Shown here: one piece after another, positions 1 through 10,080 of the stretch
Layout of the letters: each line of letters starts with the position of its first letter
How positions within the stretch are numbered: position 1 is the stretch's first letter
Origin: Ophiura sarsii
Taxonomy: Eukaryota; Echinodermata; Ophiuroidea; Amphilepidida; Ophiuridae
DNA: 64,000 bases
Assembly (NCBI GenBank): GCA_035610835.1
Contig: CM069442.1
Location: 30,085,798-30,149,797 of the forward strand
Direction: 5' to 3'
The notes under the pieces: model-generated
Told to the model about the DNA's origin: nothing
The model's database searches: none
What the model saw: the letters and a program-made list of their open reading frames with translations, nothing else
Program-made: the position numbers and the translations under genes

Positions 1-160
1 ATGACGCGTTCAGAACATGTTCACGGTGTGTTCTCCAGGTGTTCCAGAACATGTTCAAAATGTAACAGATTTAGAACACAGAACGTGTTCAGAACACATC
101 GGAACATGTTCAGAACATGTTCTATATCTGTTACATTTGAACACGTTCTGCAGTTTTTGC
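1..160. repeat. Palindromic GAACATGTTC repeat cluster
   Basis: The decamer GAACATGTTC occurs exactly at 13-22, 47-56, 102-111 and 113-122, with a one-base variant at 81-90. The sequence around 47-75 reappears inverted around 120-155 (the word TGTAACAGAT and its complement), so the block is a hairpin. It is cut by the window edge. Each decamer fits the p53-family half-site RRRCWWGYYY; no function is claimed. Confidence 0.75.
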
Positions 161-1020
161 AATGTAGTACTCTAGTAGTAGATAGCAGATGAAGTGGTGT
201 GCTATCAGCAGTTGTTAATGGCTTTTATGCCATTAAAAACTGCTTACAAGTAGTGTGTGCTATCAATAGTAGATAACTATGGTGTGCGGTGTGCTATTAG
301 ATAGCAGCCAAAGTATAGTATGCTATAATCAGCAGTAGATCCCGGGGGGGGGGGGGGCACTGACATTTGAAAAGGGTATAGGTATGTGCCGCGCTGAAGA
401 CCCCCTTTTTCACCCTCTGCTGCTAGTTCTTATGACCCCCCTTTTGAGCCTGCATCAGTTCTTAAGACCCCATTTTTATTGAAAATTCAATAATCGTGAA
501 AGTTTGCGTTCCAAAGCACCAATTTTGTGTTCCAAATCCCCAATTTTTCGAAAATTTTGCGTTCTTAAACCAAAATAAATCGAAAATTGAACTACAGGCC
601 AGTTCTCAAGACCTATTTTTTGGAAACAAATCAGTTCCTAAGACCCTATTTTTCGTCATAAAATCCACTCAGTTCAGTTCTTTAGCCCCCCTTTTTGAGA
701 CCCTGGGCGGCACACCCCTACCAAAAAAAAAGTTGAGTGCCCCCCCCCCCCCCCGGGCAGTAGATAGCAGATGCAGTGATGTGCTATCAGTAGAAGATAG
801 TTGATGAGTTGTATGCTATCAGCTGTAGTTATATGAAATAGTATGCTATCAGCAGTAGATAGCAGATGAAGTAATGTGCTATTATCAGTAGATATCAGTA
901 CTTATCAAGTAATGTGCCATAGCAGATGGAGTTCAGTGTGCTATCAGCAGTAAGTATCATGTAGTTGTGTATGCTATCAGCAGTAGATAACAGATTAAGA
1001 GCGTACTATCAGCAGTAGGC
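160..1020. repeat. Tandem repeat based on GTGTGCTATCAGCAGTAGATA
   Basis: Short degenerate units built from GTGCTATCAGCAGTAGATAGC and GCAGATGAAGT recur at about 160-340 and 758-1020. The array is interrupted by the G-rich element at 341-757. An inverted portion of the same array lies at 1655-1775. Confidence 0.75.
341..757. mobile_element. G-rich-ended MITE with 8-bp target duplication (hAT-like)
   Basis: The insert starts CCCGGGGGGG and ends CCCCCCCGGG, with GCACT/AGTGC just inside. CAGTAGAT flanks both ends (333-340 and 758-765), consistent with an 8-bp duplication. Caution: CAGTAGAT is also part of the host tandem repeat. The interior repeats AAGACCCC and GTTCTTA words. No transposase is visible; the ORF across 496-804 is repeat translation. 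Confidence 0.55.
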
Positions 1021-1091
1021 CTATATATAGAGGATTAAATAGTGTGTTAATACCAGTAAATGTAAATAACGAGCCCGAATTGTCTGAAGTC

Positions 1092-1279
1092 AAAAGGGAG
1101 CTCATTACTATCTGCGGTGGACACTAACCGGCTGGCTGTTCCCAGATCCAACCTTACTATCGGTGATCGCAGTTTTAAGGTTATTGCTGCAAAGGCCTGA
1201 AACTCCCTGCCAATACTCCTCAGAACTGCTCAGTCAACGGAGACTTTTAAAAGTAATCTTAAGACTTATTTATCTTAAA
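1092..1279 (+). mobile_element. Non-LTR retrotransposon RT C-terminal remnant (CR1/L2-like)
   Basis: The frame reads a typical C-terminal tail: TIGDRSFKVIAAKA, then a stop, then NSLPILLRTAQSTETFKSNL and KTYLS before its terminator. In CR1/L2-type elements this position is AP.LWNSLP, so the TGA replaces the family's Trp codon. A (TTG)n tract follows at 1340-1360 and may be the old 3' tail. This is a decayed, 5'-truncated copy. Confidence 0.75.
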
Positions 1280-1339
1280 TTTCCTTTTCTTGCAAACGCT
1301 ATGGTCATATGTAAATAGTGTCCTAAATACCCGTTTGTT

Positions 1340-1360
1340 ATTGTTGTTGTTGTTGTTGTT
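1340..1360. repeat. (TTG)n microsatellite
   Basis: Seven TTG units. It follows the RT remnant at 1092-1279 and may be its 3' tail. Confidence 0.85.
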
Positions 1361-1361
1361 A

Positions 1362-1640
1362 TGGAAGGCTAAATCACTATCCAGAAAGCTTAAAGAAAGA
1401 CTGTTCATAGCTACTTTAGAATCAGTCCTCCTAGCTCTATGAATGCGAGGCATGGACAATCACACCAAGCTTAGTGAACAGCTGGACGGATGTTACACTA
1501 GAATGCTTAGAACTGTGTTCAACATCAACTGAATACAGCATATGAGACAAATGAGGACCTGTACGAGGATATGTCCAAAGTCTCAGATAAGATCAGAAAA
1601 CGTAGAGCAAAAATTTGCTTCATCGGATATCTACTGATGA
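1362..1640 (+). mobile_element. Second non-LTR RT C-terminal remnant, frameshifted
   Basis: Read across at least two frames, this stretch gives ERLFIATLESVLLALYECEA, then LDGCYTRMLRTVFNIN, then NEDLYEDMSKVSDKIRKRRA. That matches the late part of retrotransposon RTs (the ...LDGCYTRMLR... and ...KIRKRR... blocks). Frameshifts and a stop make it a pseudogene. The clade is uncertain. Confidence 0.7.
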
Positions 1641-1654
1641 TACACTAAATACAT

Positions 1655-1775
1655 TATCTACTGCTGATAGCACACCACTACGTCATCAGCTATCTACTGC
1701 TGATAGTTATAACTACTTCATCAGCCATCTACTGCTGATAGCACACCACTAATTCATCAGATATCTACTGAATCC
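1655..1775. repeat. Inverted copy of the GCTATCAGCAGTAGATA array
   Basis: The words ATCTACTGCTGATAGCAC and CATCAGCTATCTACTGCTGA are reverse complements of the unit at 160-1020. The two arrays therefore face each other across the RT remnants. Confidence 0.75.
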
Positions 1776-1780
1776 ACACT

Positions 1781-2603
1781 ACTTCTGGGGCTATCGGTGA
1801 TGCGGGGCGATCAGTGATGTGGGCTGGTTTAAGATTTGGCACAATCAGCCTCAGTGTAGTATATTTTATACATTGTACCTAGGATAGACATACTCAATTA
1901 AAGCAATAAAATATTGGTGACCTTATAGAAAGATAAGGAATGCCATGACTGGTATTGTGGCATTACACCTTAAAAACTAAATATTAGATGAAGATCAATA
2001 ACAAGAGAGACTTGAAGCAAGTCTTCTCATTCACTCGTCGTGTTAACTGTTAAATACCATTTTATGTCAGTTGCGCGCTACCTTGCTATACGTCGCTACC
2101 ATTTTACTTGATTAATTTAAATTTAAATTGGACTAAATTATTCATAGACTTCCTTTTCACGTATTAAGACTGATCTTGTCACTTTATTTAATGGCTTCGA
2201 GCTCGTTCGGTTTTAATATCCTACATTTGTGCTAGGCCTATATTAAATGCCGATGAAATATTTTTGTTGGAGTTTTTTTTAGCTTGGGGACATGTTTAAT
2301 ACACGTGTTCTATAGTCCGCGGGCGAATGGCATTGGCAAATCAAAGACCGTCTTTGGGAAAATTAAATGAACCTGGGGGTCGGTGGGGGCCGGGGTAGGG
2401 GAAGGTGCAGTATGGTCGTGAATTCGACACGTCCCCCGTGTCGGGCCTGTCCGCTTCTATCGCCTATGAACATGATGGAGTGTCGCTGCCCGTTCGCTGT
2501 CGGACAAGTTCGATCTAGAAGTTTCGTAACGATAAGCTGCTCCGACTTCTGTAATAAAGAAAATGTATTCCATTCTTTTTTGTTTTCGTTCTTCGCATTA
2601 CAG
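1781..2603. other. No gene recognised; intron side of the GPCR exon
   Basis: AT-rich single-copy-looking DNA. The last part should be intron, because the GPCR exon begins after the acceptor at 2602-2603. I see no TM6 exon in this stretch, so upstream exons probably lie outside the window. Confidence 0.5.
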
Positions 2604-2813
2604 GTTAGTGTATTCTGCGGGTATATGAACAGCACAGTCAACCCCCTCTGTTACGCCATCGCCGATCAACACTTTCGGCGAGCATTCAAGAGGATCCTAA
2701 GACATCCTTTGACATCACTGTGGGGAATAACTCAATTTTGTAGAAATAAAACTCAACATAAACAGACTCAAGACATCGATACTTCACTGGCTATCAGTTT
2801 TACCATACACTGA
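2604..2813 (+). CDS. Last coding exon of a class A (amine/muscarinic-type) GPCR
   Basis: The exon follows a good acceptor (CTTCGCATTACAG, AG at 2602-2603) and encodes about 69 residues to the TGA at 2811-2813. Its start VSVFCGYMNSTVNPLCYA is the end of transmembrane helix 7, with the NPxxY motif as NPLCY. ADQHFRRAFKRIL follows as the amphipathic helix 8, then a short cytoplasmic tail. The wording NSTVNPLCYA is typical of aminergic receptors, closest in style to muscarinic and histamine receptors. The protein would be a plasma-membrane receptor coupling to G proteins. Helices 1-6 are not in the window, so ligand and subtype cannot be given. The open frame runs upstream to 2367, but that part is low-complexity and reads as intron. 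A retrocopy fragment is the alternative; the clean acceptor argues against it. Confidence 0.8.
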   Translation, partial: VSVFCGYMNSTVNPLCYAIADQHFRRAFKRILRHPLTSLWGITQFCRNKTQHKQTQDIDTSLAISFTIH

Positions 2814-3007
2814 CTGTTGTTGGTTTTAGAATGCGCAAAACAGGACAGGCCCGTCAGAAGTATATGGGGGTGATGTACATTAGTCAATACGGCGTGTGGT
2901 CCAGGGGCGAACTTGGCTTTTGCAGGGTTCTGAAGCTGTTGGGTTTTGTTTGAATGGCCTAGAAACATTTCCAATTTTTTACTATGGTCCAAACGTTCCT
3001 GAAGCCA

Positions 3008-5152
3008 TCTGTTAACAGTCTGTGCCTGTAAGAGTGTACCATTTTGGGGGGTGTTGTGATTCATGGGTCCTCAGATCAACTTTATAAAAAAATCAGTGAT
3101 ACATTACCATACCATTATACCATAGCCAAATTTTAAAATTCCTAACATTTTTGGTTCGGTCGTTAAAAATCACTGAAATTTCAGGAAAAAAACCCAGAAA
3201 AACGATTACTACGTTCCCCATAAGTATATCTATGCGCGCTAAGTACATCCCAACGAATGGAAAACATATTTTGAAACCTCCAGTTAAGTACATAACAAAA
3301 GTGAAACAAAATCGTTGGGATCTCGTTGGCGTGTCATATTACGCTGACCTTGAACCCTTGACGAACAGCGCTCTTATGCAGTTTCAAGACCTTATAATTC
3401 GATGCGCCAACAAGATCCCATTCAATAAACAAGTGCATATGAAAGAACTCGGAGTCTTTAACAAATTCAAAAGGAAACATTGTTGGGATCTCGTTGGCGC
3501 ATGGAGATAATCAAGGTCAAAGGTCAAATGTTACTATTTTGAGCCATTTTTGCACCTCCGTACATCTGTGCGCCATCTTTAAAACACCTTGGAAATGATC
3601 TCCAGTTGCAAAGATGGTTTACCTTAAATCAAAAATGAAGATTCCAGCTTGGGATCTTTAAGATTTTTTTTTTAAACGATTTTTAAAAATTTGCTTAAGG
3701 TCAACTTACAGTGCATGCGAGTCAGTAATAGCCCCACATACATTGTTCAAGCTCTTATAAATCAGTGCGCCAACTAGATCCCATTAACTTTTTGATTTAT
3801 ATGCTTAGTTTGGCCACCATTCAATAGATACCACTAGAAAAAACTTTGCCTGGGGATTTTGATGGCGGTGAATTCTAAATGAGCGCAAAATTGAGGTGTC
3901 ATCAGCTTTATTCTCAAGCCTTTTTGAGCCATTTCAGACCAAGTCCCAGGATATCAGATTACTTTGGTGAATTTTGACATGTCATATAGGACATTGATTT
4001 CTATGCATTTTAGACTATTCTGAACACATCTATGTTAGTCTGTAATGTCGATTTCAAAATATGTAAGTCATGTCTTCCGAATTCGACAGGGTTGTTGAAT
4101 TCTGAAGACATAATATGCAATTTATGAAACATCATGCAACAGATTAATGTCGATGGGTTGAGAATGGTTTAAAATGCATGAAAAACAATGTCCTATATGA
4201 CATGTCAAAATTCACCAAAGGAATCTGATATTCTGATAATCTGATAAATGGCCCAAAAAGGCTCGAGAATAAAGCTGATGACACCTCAACTTTGCGATCA
4301 TGTAGAATTAACCGCCATCAAAATCCCAAAGTTTTTTCCAGTGGTATCTATTGAATGGTGGCCAAACTAAGCAAATAAATCAAAAAGTTGATGGGATCTT
4401 GTTGGCGCACTGATTTATAAGAACTTGGACAATGCACAAATTGCTAATACTGACTCGCATGCAGTGCAAGTTGCTCTTAAGCAAATTTGTAAAAAATCAT
4501 TAAAAAAAAAATCTCTGAGATCCCAAACCAGTTTCTTCATTTTTTATTCAAGGTAAACCATCTTTGCAAGTAGATGTCATTTCCAAGGTGTTTTAAAGAT
4601 GGCGCACGGATTTACGGAGGTGTGAAAATGGCTCAAAATGGTAAAACTTGACCTTTGACCTGGATTATCTCCATGCGCCAACGAGATCCCAACAATTTTT
4701 ACTTTTGAATTTGTTAAAGGCTCTGAGTTCTTCCATATGAACTTGTTTATGTAATGGGATCTCATTGGCGCGCCAAACTATAAGGGCTTGGAAACTGCTA
4801 ACGACGCTGTTCGTCACGGTTTCAAGGTCAGGGTAATGTGACGCGCCAACGAGATCCCAATGATTTTGTTTCACTTTTGTTGTGTACCCAACTGGAGGTT
4901 TCAAAATATGTTTTCCTTTCGTTGGGATGTGCATGGTGCGCATAGTTATACTTATAGGCAACGTAGTAATCATTTTACTGGGATTTGTTCCTGACATTTC
5001 GGTGATTTTTTACGACCGAACAAAACTTTTAGGAATTTTAAAATTTGGCAGTAGTATAATGTTATGGTAATGTATCACTAGTTTTTTTAAAAAGTTGATC
5101 TGAGGACCCATGAATCACCACATGGTACGCCCTTAGAGGCAGAGACTGTTAA
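3008..5152. repeat. 2.1-kb imperfect palindrome (foldback element)
   Basis: The left arm (3008-about 4080) and right arm (about 4090-5152) are reverse complements with scattered differences. Outer ends pair as AACAGTCTGTGCCT near 3014 with AGGCAGAGACTGTT near 5137, and GTGATTCATGGGTCCTCAGA (3056-3075) pairs with its complement at 5099-5118. The centre is near 4090. Eight copies of GCGCCAACGAGATCCCA or its complement sit at about 3315, 3399, 3481, 3768, 4392, 4675, 4757 and 4842, alternating in orientation. Mirror-image ORFs at 3151-3510 (+) and 4665-4997 (-) come from this symmetry and resemble no known protein. Confidence 0.9.
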
Positions 5153-5214
5153 GCTTGAATAATGGAACATAGAAACTAATTCGCGCGTAGCGTACAGAAA
5201 TTTGCAATTTTAAC

Positions 5215-5600
5215 ACTAAAAAATTCCAGAAAAAAAGTTCCTTTGTAGCCATCTTATCAAGCTTGAATTATTTAATATGAAACCTCCGGGCGAAGCGCGC
5301 AAATACTTTCAGTTTTGCAACTCAAATGGTCCAGAAATCATTCCTGAAGCCATTTGTTATGGTTGAATAATGAAACATTGAAAGTAATTCGCGCGCAGCG
5401 CGAAAAAATTGGCAGTTTATACTCAAGTCCAGAAAACCGTTTCTGTAGCCATAATGTTAAGTTTAAATAATTCAATTTTAACACTCCAAAGGTCCAGAAA
5501 AACATTGCTGTAGCCATCTTATTAAGATTGAATAATTTAACATGGAACCTCCGCGCGAGTTTAACTAAAATGGTCCCGAAATCGTTCCCGAAGCCATCGT
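5215..5600. repeat. Tandem repeat with GCGCGnAGCGCG core
   Basis: About four units of roughly 110 bp share GGTCCAGAAA, GAAGCCATCTTATTAAG, TTGAATAATTTAACATGG and a palindromic core such as TTCGCGCGCAGCGCGAA. Related copies lie near 2935-3010 and 9655-9910. The core word also occurs in the element near 17050-17200. Confidence 0.75.
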
Positions 5601-5699
5601 AATAATTTAACACAGAAACTAAAGCTCGCACAAAAACAAAACAAAAACACCAGCATTCCATAAAGACGTTCTGAAAGCATGGTATGTTCTGCAGGGGAA

Positions 5700-6060
5700 A
5701 AAGATGAAGACGGTGCTGTTCACAAGAACGATATTATATGGGGTAGTCACAATTATAGGTTAAATGCTGTATTATACAAAATGGATAAATGCTGGTATTA
5801 TACACGTCCATGATATCGTAACTGAAGACAGGTTTATTAATTTGACTGAACTGTCAAGAAAGTTGAATGTCCAACAAATATATTTAAGCTACACACGCTT
5901 ATGTCTGCAATTCCAAAAAAAATGGAAACACGAATTAAAAAAGAATAATTTGTGTTCACAAGAGAAAGTTGTACAGTTTTTAATGTTAAGAAAAGGTCAA
6001 ACACATTGCCTTCGGACACTTAAGTTAAGAGAAACGCAAAGAGAAGATGTGTGTGCTAAT
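5700..6060 (+). mobile_element. Tx1/L1-like non-LTR RT remnant, 5' part
   Basis: The frame from about 5725 reads ILYGVVTIIG, a stop, then MLYYTKWINAGIIHVHDIVT and later QIYLSYTRLCLQFQKKWKHE. L1/Tx1-type RTs carry a post-catalytic block of the form GK.LYYKKW..AGI..V.D, followed by a segment ending in IPK.WK. The TAA before MLYY probably replaces a Lys codon. The matching downstream part lies at 7050-7520, so about 1 kb of foreign DNA separates the two halves. Confidence 0.6.
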
Positions 6061-6244
6061 GCCTCGGAGCATACGAGAGGTAAATCATAGATTTATTCAC
6101 AAAAGTGAAACCAAAAAATCACAAAGAATTTAACATAATTTTGTGTAAAACAGAATCAATCTGATTACAACATAACCAATTTAACATAATTTGTCAACGT
6201 ATAATTATTTGAACTCAAAGTTCGCATAGAGAATCAATCGGTTT

Positions 6245-6555
6245 GTGATTCGACTGGAGACTGCAGAGGGCAAGCCCCCCACTCCGGCGCCGCTGGCAGT
6301 CACGGAGGCAATCACCTTCAAAATAATATCGCAAATCATATTGTCATATCATGACCGATCGAGTGACCTTCCATGGGGACTGCAGAGAGACAAGCCCCCT
6401 ATTCCTAAGGACGCAAGCACGAAAGGAGGGAATCACTAAAAATGTATTGATTTAAGCTGTGACCTTCCATGGGGACTGCAGAGAGACAAGCCCCCTACTC
6501 CTAAGGACTCAAGCACGAAAGGAGGGAATCACTAAAAATGTATTGATTTAAGCTG
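6245..6555. repeat. 96-bp tandem duplication plus an older third unit
   Basis: Two almost identical 96-bp units (6364-6459 and 6460-6555) start TGACCTTCCATGGGGACTGC and end TGTATTGATTTAAGCTG. A diverged third unit starts near 6252 (TGGAGACTGCAGAGGGCAAG). They differ at only a few bases, so the duplication is recent. Confidence 0.9.
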
Positions 6556-7049
6556 ATCAATTTAATTTTGTAATTACTGTACATGAAATAATATGACGTG
6601 ATTTATATAATTACAAGACACAAAAACCTGTAATCTGTGAACCGTACATGTACATATTTTTGTATTTATAAATATAATAGCATTTTTAATCCAAAAGACG
6701 CATGACGCAATTCAGTATCACTTGTACTGACTAATAATTTGGTCAAAATTTTTAGAAACGAAAAAGAACAATGCCAAAACACAAAAAATAATAATGCAAA
6801 CCTGAAAACATGCAACGAGAATGCCACCAAATGGGCGTGGTGGGTGGGAACATTTTGGATCAAGAACAACATAGAGAATATACCTCGTCGTAGAAAAACC
6901 CGGAGGATTGTGATACACAAAAAGGGTGATCGGGCCGACCGAGACGCGCGGGGAGGGTTCCGATGAATGTAACAGCTGATCTATTGTCGCGATCTAGCCA
7001 AGTGGAAAACCCGCGCGAGCCAGGAATTAACAACTGGCAACTTAGTGCC
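6556..7049. other. No gene or repeat recognised
   Basis: Part of the DNA separating the two RT halves. Short open frames on both strands at 6666-7063 have no recognisable domain. Confidence 0.4.
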
Positions 7050-7520
7050 GTTGGCAATTTCAATTAGTTTTGATTTCACCTCAACAAATTGGTATTAGTA
7101 TTTTACAGACTAAAGATATATATAAAATGTTAAATACTCACTCAGAAGATGCCTCTTGTATACAGTATTGGGGAAAACAAAATATCAATAGTAATGATTT
7201 GAGTAAAAGAGTTTCTTTCAAAATTAGAAACAGAATAGTTAGCCATTTTCAATATAATCTCATGAGCAATCTTATTTGCTGTAAAAGGAATTTATGTAAA
7301 TGGCAACTAAGTGTCTCAGACACATGTAAATGCAATTGTTTAGATAATTATGATCATTTTTTTGTAAAATGAAATTATAACAAAAAATTCTGGATTCAAT
7401 TTTCCAAATGTATACGATTCTTGATGAAGGAATACGATTTTTATATATCTTTTGAAAAAATCATATGCGGCTGGAACATCCGTAATTCTATATTGAATGT
7501 TTTCAGAAAAAGTTGCACTT
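7050..7520 (+). mobile_element. Tx1/L1-like non-LTR RT remnant, C-terminal part
   Basis: One frame reads QTKDIYKMLNTHSEDASCIQ, later CCKRNLCKWQLSVSDTCKCN and DNYDHFFVK, a stop at 7370-7372, then NYNKKFWIQFSKCIRFLMKE and IICGWNIRNSILN. L1-type RTs end with a ...LYKWK..DS..C..C...D...HFF..C....FW block. The TGA falls exactly where that Cys is expected, so it is a one-base nonsense change and the frame continues past it. Probably the same insertion as 5700-6060. Confidence 0.65.
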
Positions 7521-7539
7521 ACTTACTTGTATTGGATTG

Positions 7540-8100
7540 TGGCAAATTTCATGTTTACGGAAACATCATTTCGGGGATATTTGACTCTTTTATTGAAAAT
7601 GGGAAACTTTGTACGGATAGTTAAGCGTTTTTTATTTTCAGAAAAGTTTCAATTTCTTAAAACGTCTAATTGTGTGGAAGGTTGCGCAAACAAAATTGTA
7701 TAGGATTTTAAAAATAGCCACTGTTTCTAAGAACATAGTTTTGGGAAAATGAGACAATTTTGGGAAAAGTAAACATGATATTGAACAGGTGAAACTTTCT
7801 GTGAGAAGCCAAGCACTTTTCTTTTCACAAGTTTTTAAATTTCTCAAAACGACTTTTTCTTTTCACAAGTTTTTAAATTTCTCAAAACGATTAATACTGT
7901 GCGGAGTTATGCAAACAAACTTGGAGAGTTTTCAAATTTACTGGTATGAACCAAGTGCCACTTTTTCTGAAAACATCATTTTGGAAAAAGTAAACATGAT
8001 ATCGAAAATGTAAAACTTTCTATTGGTTGCCAAGCGTTTTTTCTTTCCATAATCGTTTCAACTTTTCGAAACGTTGTGTGTGAAGTTATGCAAACAAAAG
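7540..8100. repeat. Degenerate tandem repeat, about 170-240 bp units
   Basis: Three units share GGAAACATCATTT, GTAAACATGATAT, GTGAAACTTTCTGTGAGAAG, a CCAAGCGTTTTTTCTTT-like word and GAGTTATGCAAACAAA. Inside the second unit, TTTCTTTTCACAAGTTTT with its flank is directly duplicated (about 7816 and 7856). Confidence 0.7.
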
Positions 8101-8240
8101 TAATCTTTTTTTTTTTTGGGGGGGGGGGCTTACTTTTGTTACCACTTTATAATGTAGCGTGTGTTCTTTGGGTACATATCATATTGTATCCCCTAGATGA
8201 AGAAGAGACGATGGAAGATACGACCTGCCCAGATATGTAA

Positions 8241-8758
8241 GGGAAGACATCAAAACTCGACCGCCCGTTGACCGTCGGTTACGTTCGGTTCCGCCCGGTT
8301 CTTTCAGGTCAAATGTTTTACTGGTATATGAATATTCACGCATGCAACACTGAACAACCGCCGGTTGACTTAATGCTGTAACCGGACCAATTTACACTAT
8401 CAATCTGTTACTTTGCGGTCATAATAGCTCTCTGTATAATCGTTCTATAAAAAAACCATTCATAGACTTTCAGTATTGATTTTAAAAAGTTAATTGAGCT
8501 ATAAACAGATTGAAATAGCCAACCCCAGCGAAATTCAATAGCTGTATTGTACTGGTTGTCAACTGAGACTTGAGAGCCCATTACTTCAAGATTTTATTGC
8601 TCACGTGACGAGGCACTATCAACCGGTCGTGTTCAACAGAATGTAACTATTTGACCTCATTATGTGTGTATATTATAACAGACGACACGCTTTGTGAGAA
8701 CCGGGCGGAACCGGCCGTAACCGGCGGTTGCCGGGCGGTCGAGTTTTGACGTGGTCCC
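8241..8758. mobile_element. MITE with TAA duplication (PIF/Harbinger-like)
   Basis: Terminal inverted repeats of about 60 bp start GGGAAGACATCAAAACTCGA on the left and GGGACCACGTCAAAACTCGA on the right strand. GACCGCCCG and GGTTCCGCCCGGTTCT lie inside both. TAA flanks both ends (8238-8240, 8759-8761). It is 518 bp with no coding capacity; class assigned from the 3-bp TWA duplication and GGG terminus. Confidence 0.8.
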
Positions 8759-8761
8759 TAA

Positions 8762-9238
8762 GTGTAATTCATTCAAATTTACGAATTAAAAAATTAAGTC
8801 AAAGTACATAAAACGTGGTTTGTAACTGTCAATGTCAATACATGTGATTCTCAAATCGTACATTAATCAAATTATGCATGCATTCCTTTTTTAAATGTTA
8901 AAATTACTAAATAAAGAGGGATAGCATTTTTTGAAACGAACTTCTCCATGCTTATGACAATACATTAATGCATTACTGAGGAGTTGCTATTTGAATAAAC
9001 TAACCCAAATTTCGTACACAATATTGTACCTCATGCCTAATTTATAAACTACGAGTAAATGTTAAATAAGCAAATTATTCAGAAGTTTTGAATTTCAATC
9101 TTTGAGGTTGATAATAATGAAGCTTTGATTTCGAATCTTCGAGGTTTTTTGACTATGAATAATGCGATTTTCTAATTGACAGGTTACACACAAATAGCTT
9201 GCTTACGCAAGATATCAGTTTATATAAGTTATACATGC
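8762..9238. other. AT-rich DNA, nothing recognised
   Basis: No ORF of note, no obvious inverted repeat. A short repeated phrase (GAATTTCAATCTTTGAGGTT and a variant near 9128) is the only structure seen. Confidence 0.4.
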
Positions 9239-9241
9239 TTA

Positions 9242-9508
9242 GGCCAAAAAAAAAGGTGTTATGTTGTCCTCCACAGCTTTCAGAGAGGAGGGGCGGGCGG
9301 GCGGATTTTTTTTTTTTTAATTTAATTTTACCAGCGGAAGCTCAAAGTTCAGCCTACAAGAAGTTGAAATCACTCTGAGAGGCGCACATATGTTATAAAC
9401 ACTTAATTTAATATTCAATGCCATTTAAACTGTTTAAAAAAATCTGAAAAAAAAATCTGAAAAAAAGAGCGGGCGGTCGAGGACAACATTTTTTTTTTTT
9501 TTTTGGCC
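9242..9508. mobile_element. GGCCAAA-ended MITE with TTA duplication
   Basis: 267 bp, starting GGCCAAAAAAAAAGG and ending in its near complement CTTTTTTTGGCC-like sequence. TGTTGTCCTC lies inside both ends and TTA flanks both sides (9239-9241, 9509-9511). The ends resemble the element at 59212-59699. Confidence 0.8.
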
Positions 9509-9654
9509 TTATGTAAATTTATATAGATATGAATATGAGAATGACAGCATATCTATGATGCGTAAATGTATTAAATTTCATCTTTTTATAAAAAAAACAA
9601 CTCGCACAAATGTCCAGTTTTAAGATAAAATGGTTCAAACCATCTTGTTATGCT

Positions 9655-9910
9655 TGATTAGTAAACTTTGAAAGGTTTTCATTAGTATACATTGAAAGGT
9701 TTTCGCGAAGCGCGAAGGAGAAAAAAAATCCATTTTTAACTAAAATGTTCCAGAAAATGTTCTTGAAGCCATCTTGTTATGAATGAAAAATGAAAAATGA
9801 AGACTACAACGCGCGAAGCCCGCTAAAAATTCCATTTTCTTAAAACTGAAATGGTCCAGAAAACGTTCTTCAAGTCATCTTGTTGTGCTTGAATAATTAA
9901 ACAATTGAAA
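9655..9910. repeat. GCGCGAAGCGCG-core tandem repeat, second array
   Basis: Two to three units of the family at 5215-5600: CATCTTGTTATGCTTGA, TTTTCGCGAAGCGCGAAGG and GGTCCAGAAAACGTTCTTCA. Confidence 0.7.
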
Positions 9911-10080
9911 CTAATTTTGCGCTCCAAATGAAGTTCGATCTCTACTTGGTCATATTGTTGTGTAGTGTATTACCCTCTTTGTAATACAATATACTGTAGA
10001 TCTACCCCTTCCCTTCCCTTCAGGCTCCAGTTCTTGAACTTATTATTGGACATACACTGTACATTTGTTCAAAAATCTTA

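Noticed and set aside
496..804. 102-codon ORF
   Set aside because: It spans the MITE 341-757 and the adjoining tandem repeat.
2367..2603. Upstream extension of the GPCR open frame
   Set aside because: Translates to a Gly/Arg-rich, unstructured stretch and ends at a consensus acceptor, so it is read as intron.
3151..4997. Two similar mirror-image ORFs (3151-3510 plus, 4665-4997 minus) sharing KQN.WDLVGA
   Set aside because: They are the same arm of the palindrome read on each strand. Similarity follows from the inverted repeat, and no known domain is present.
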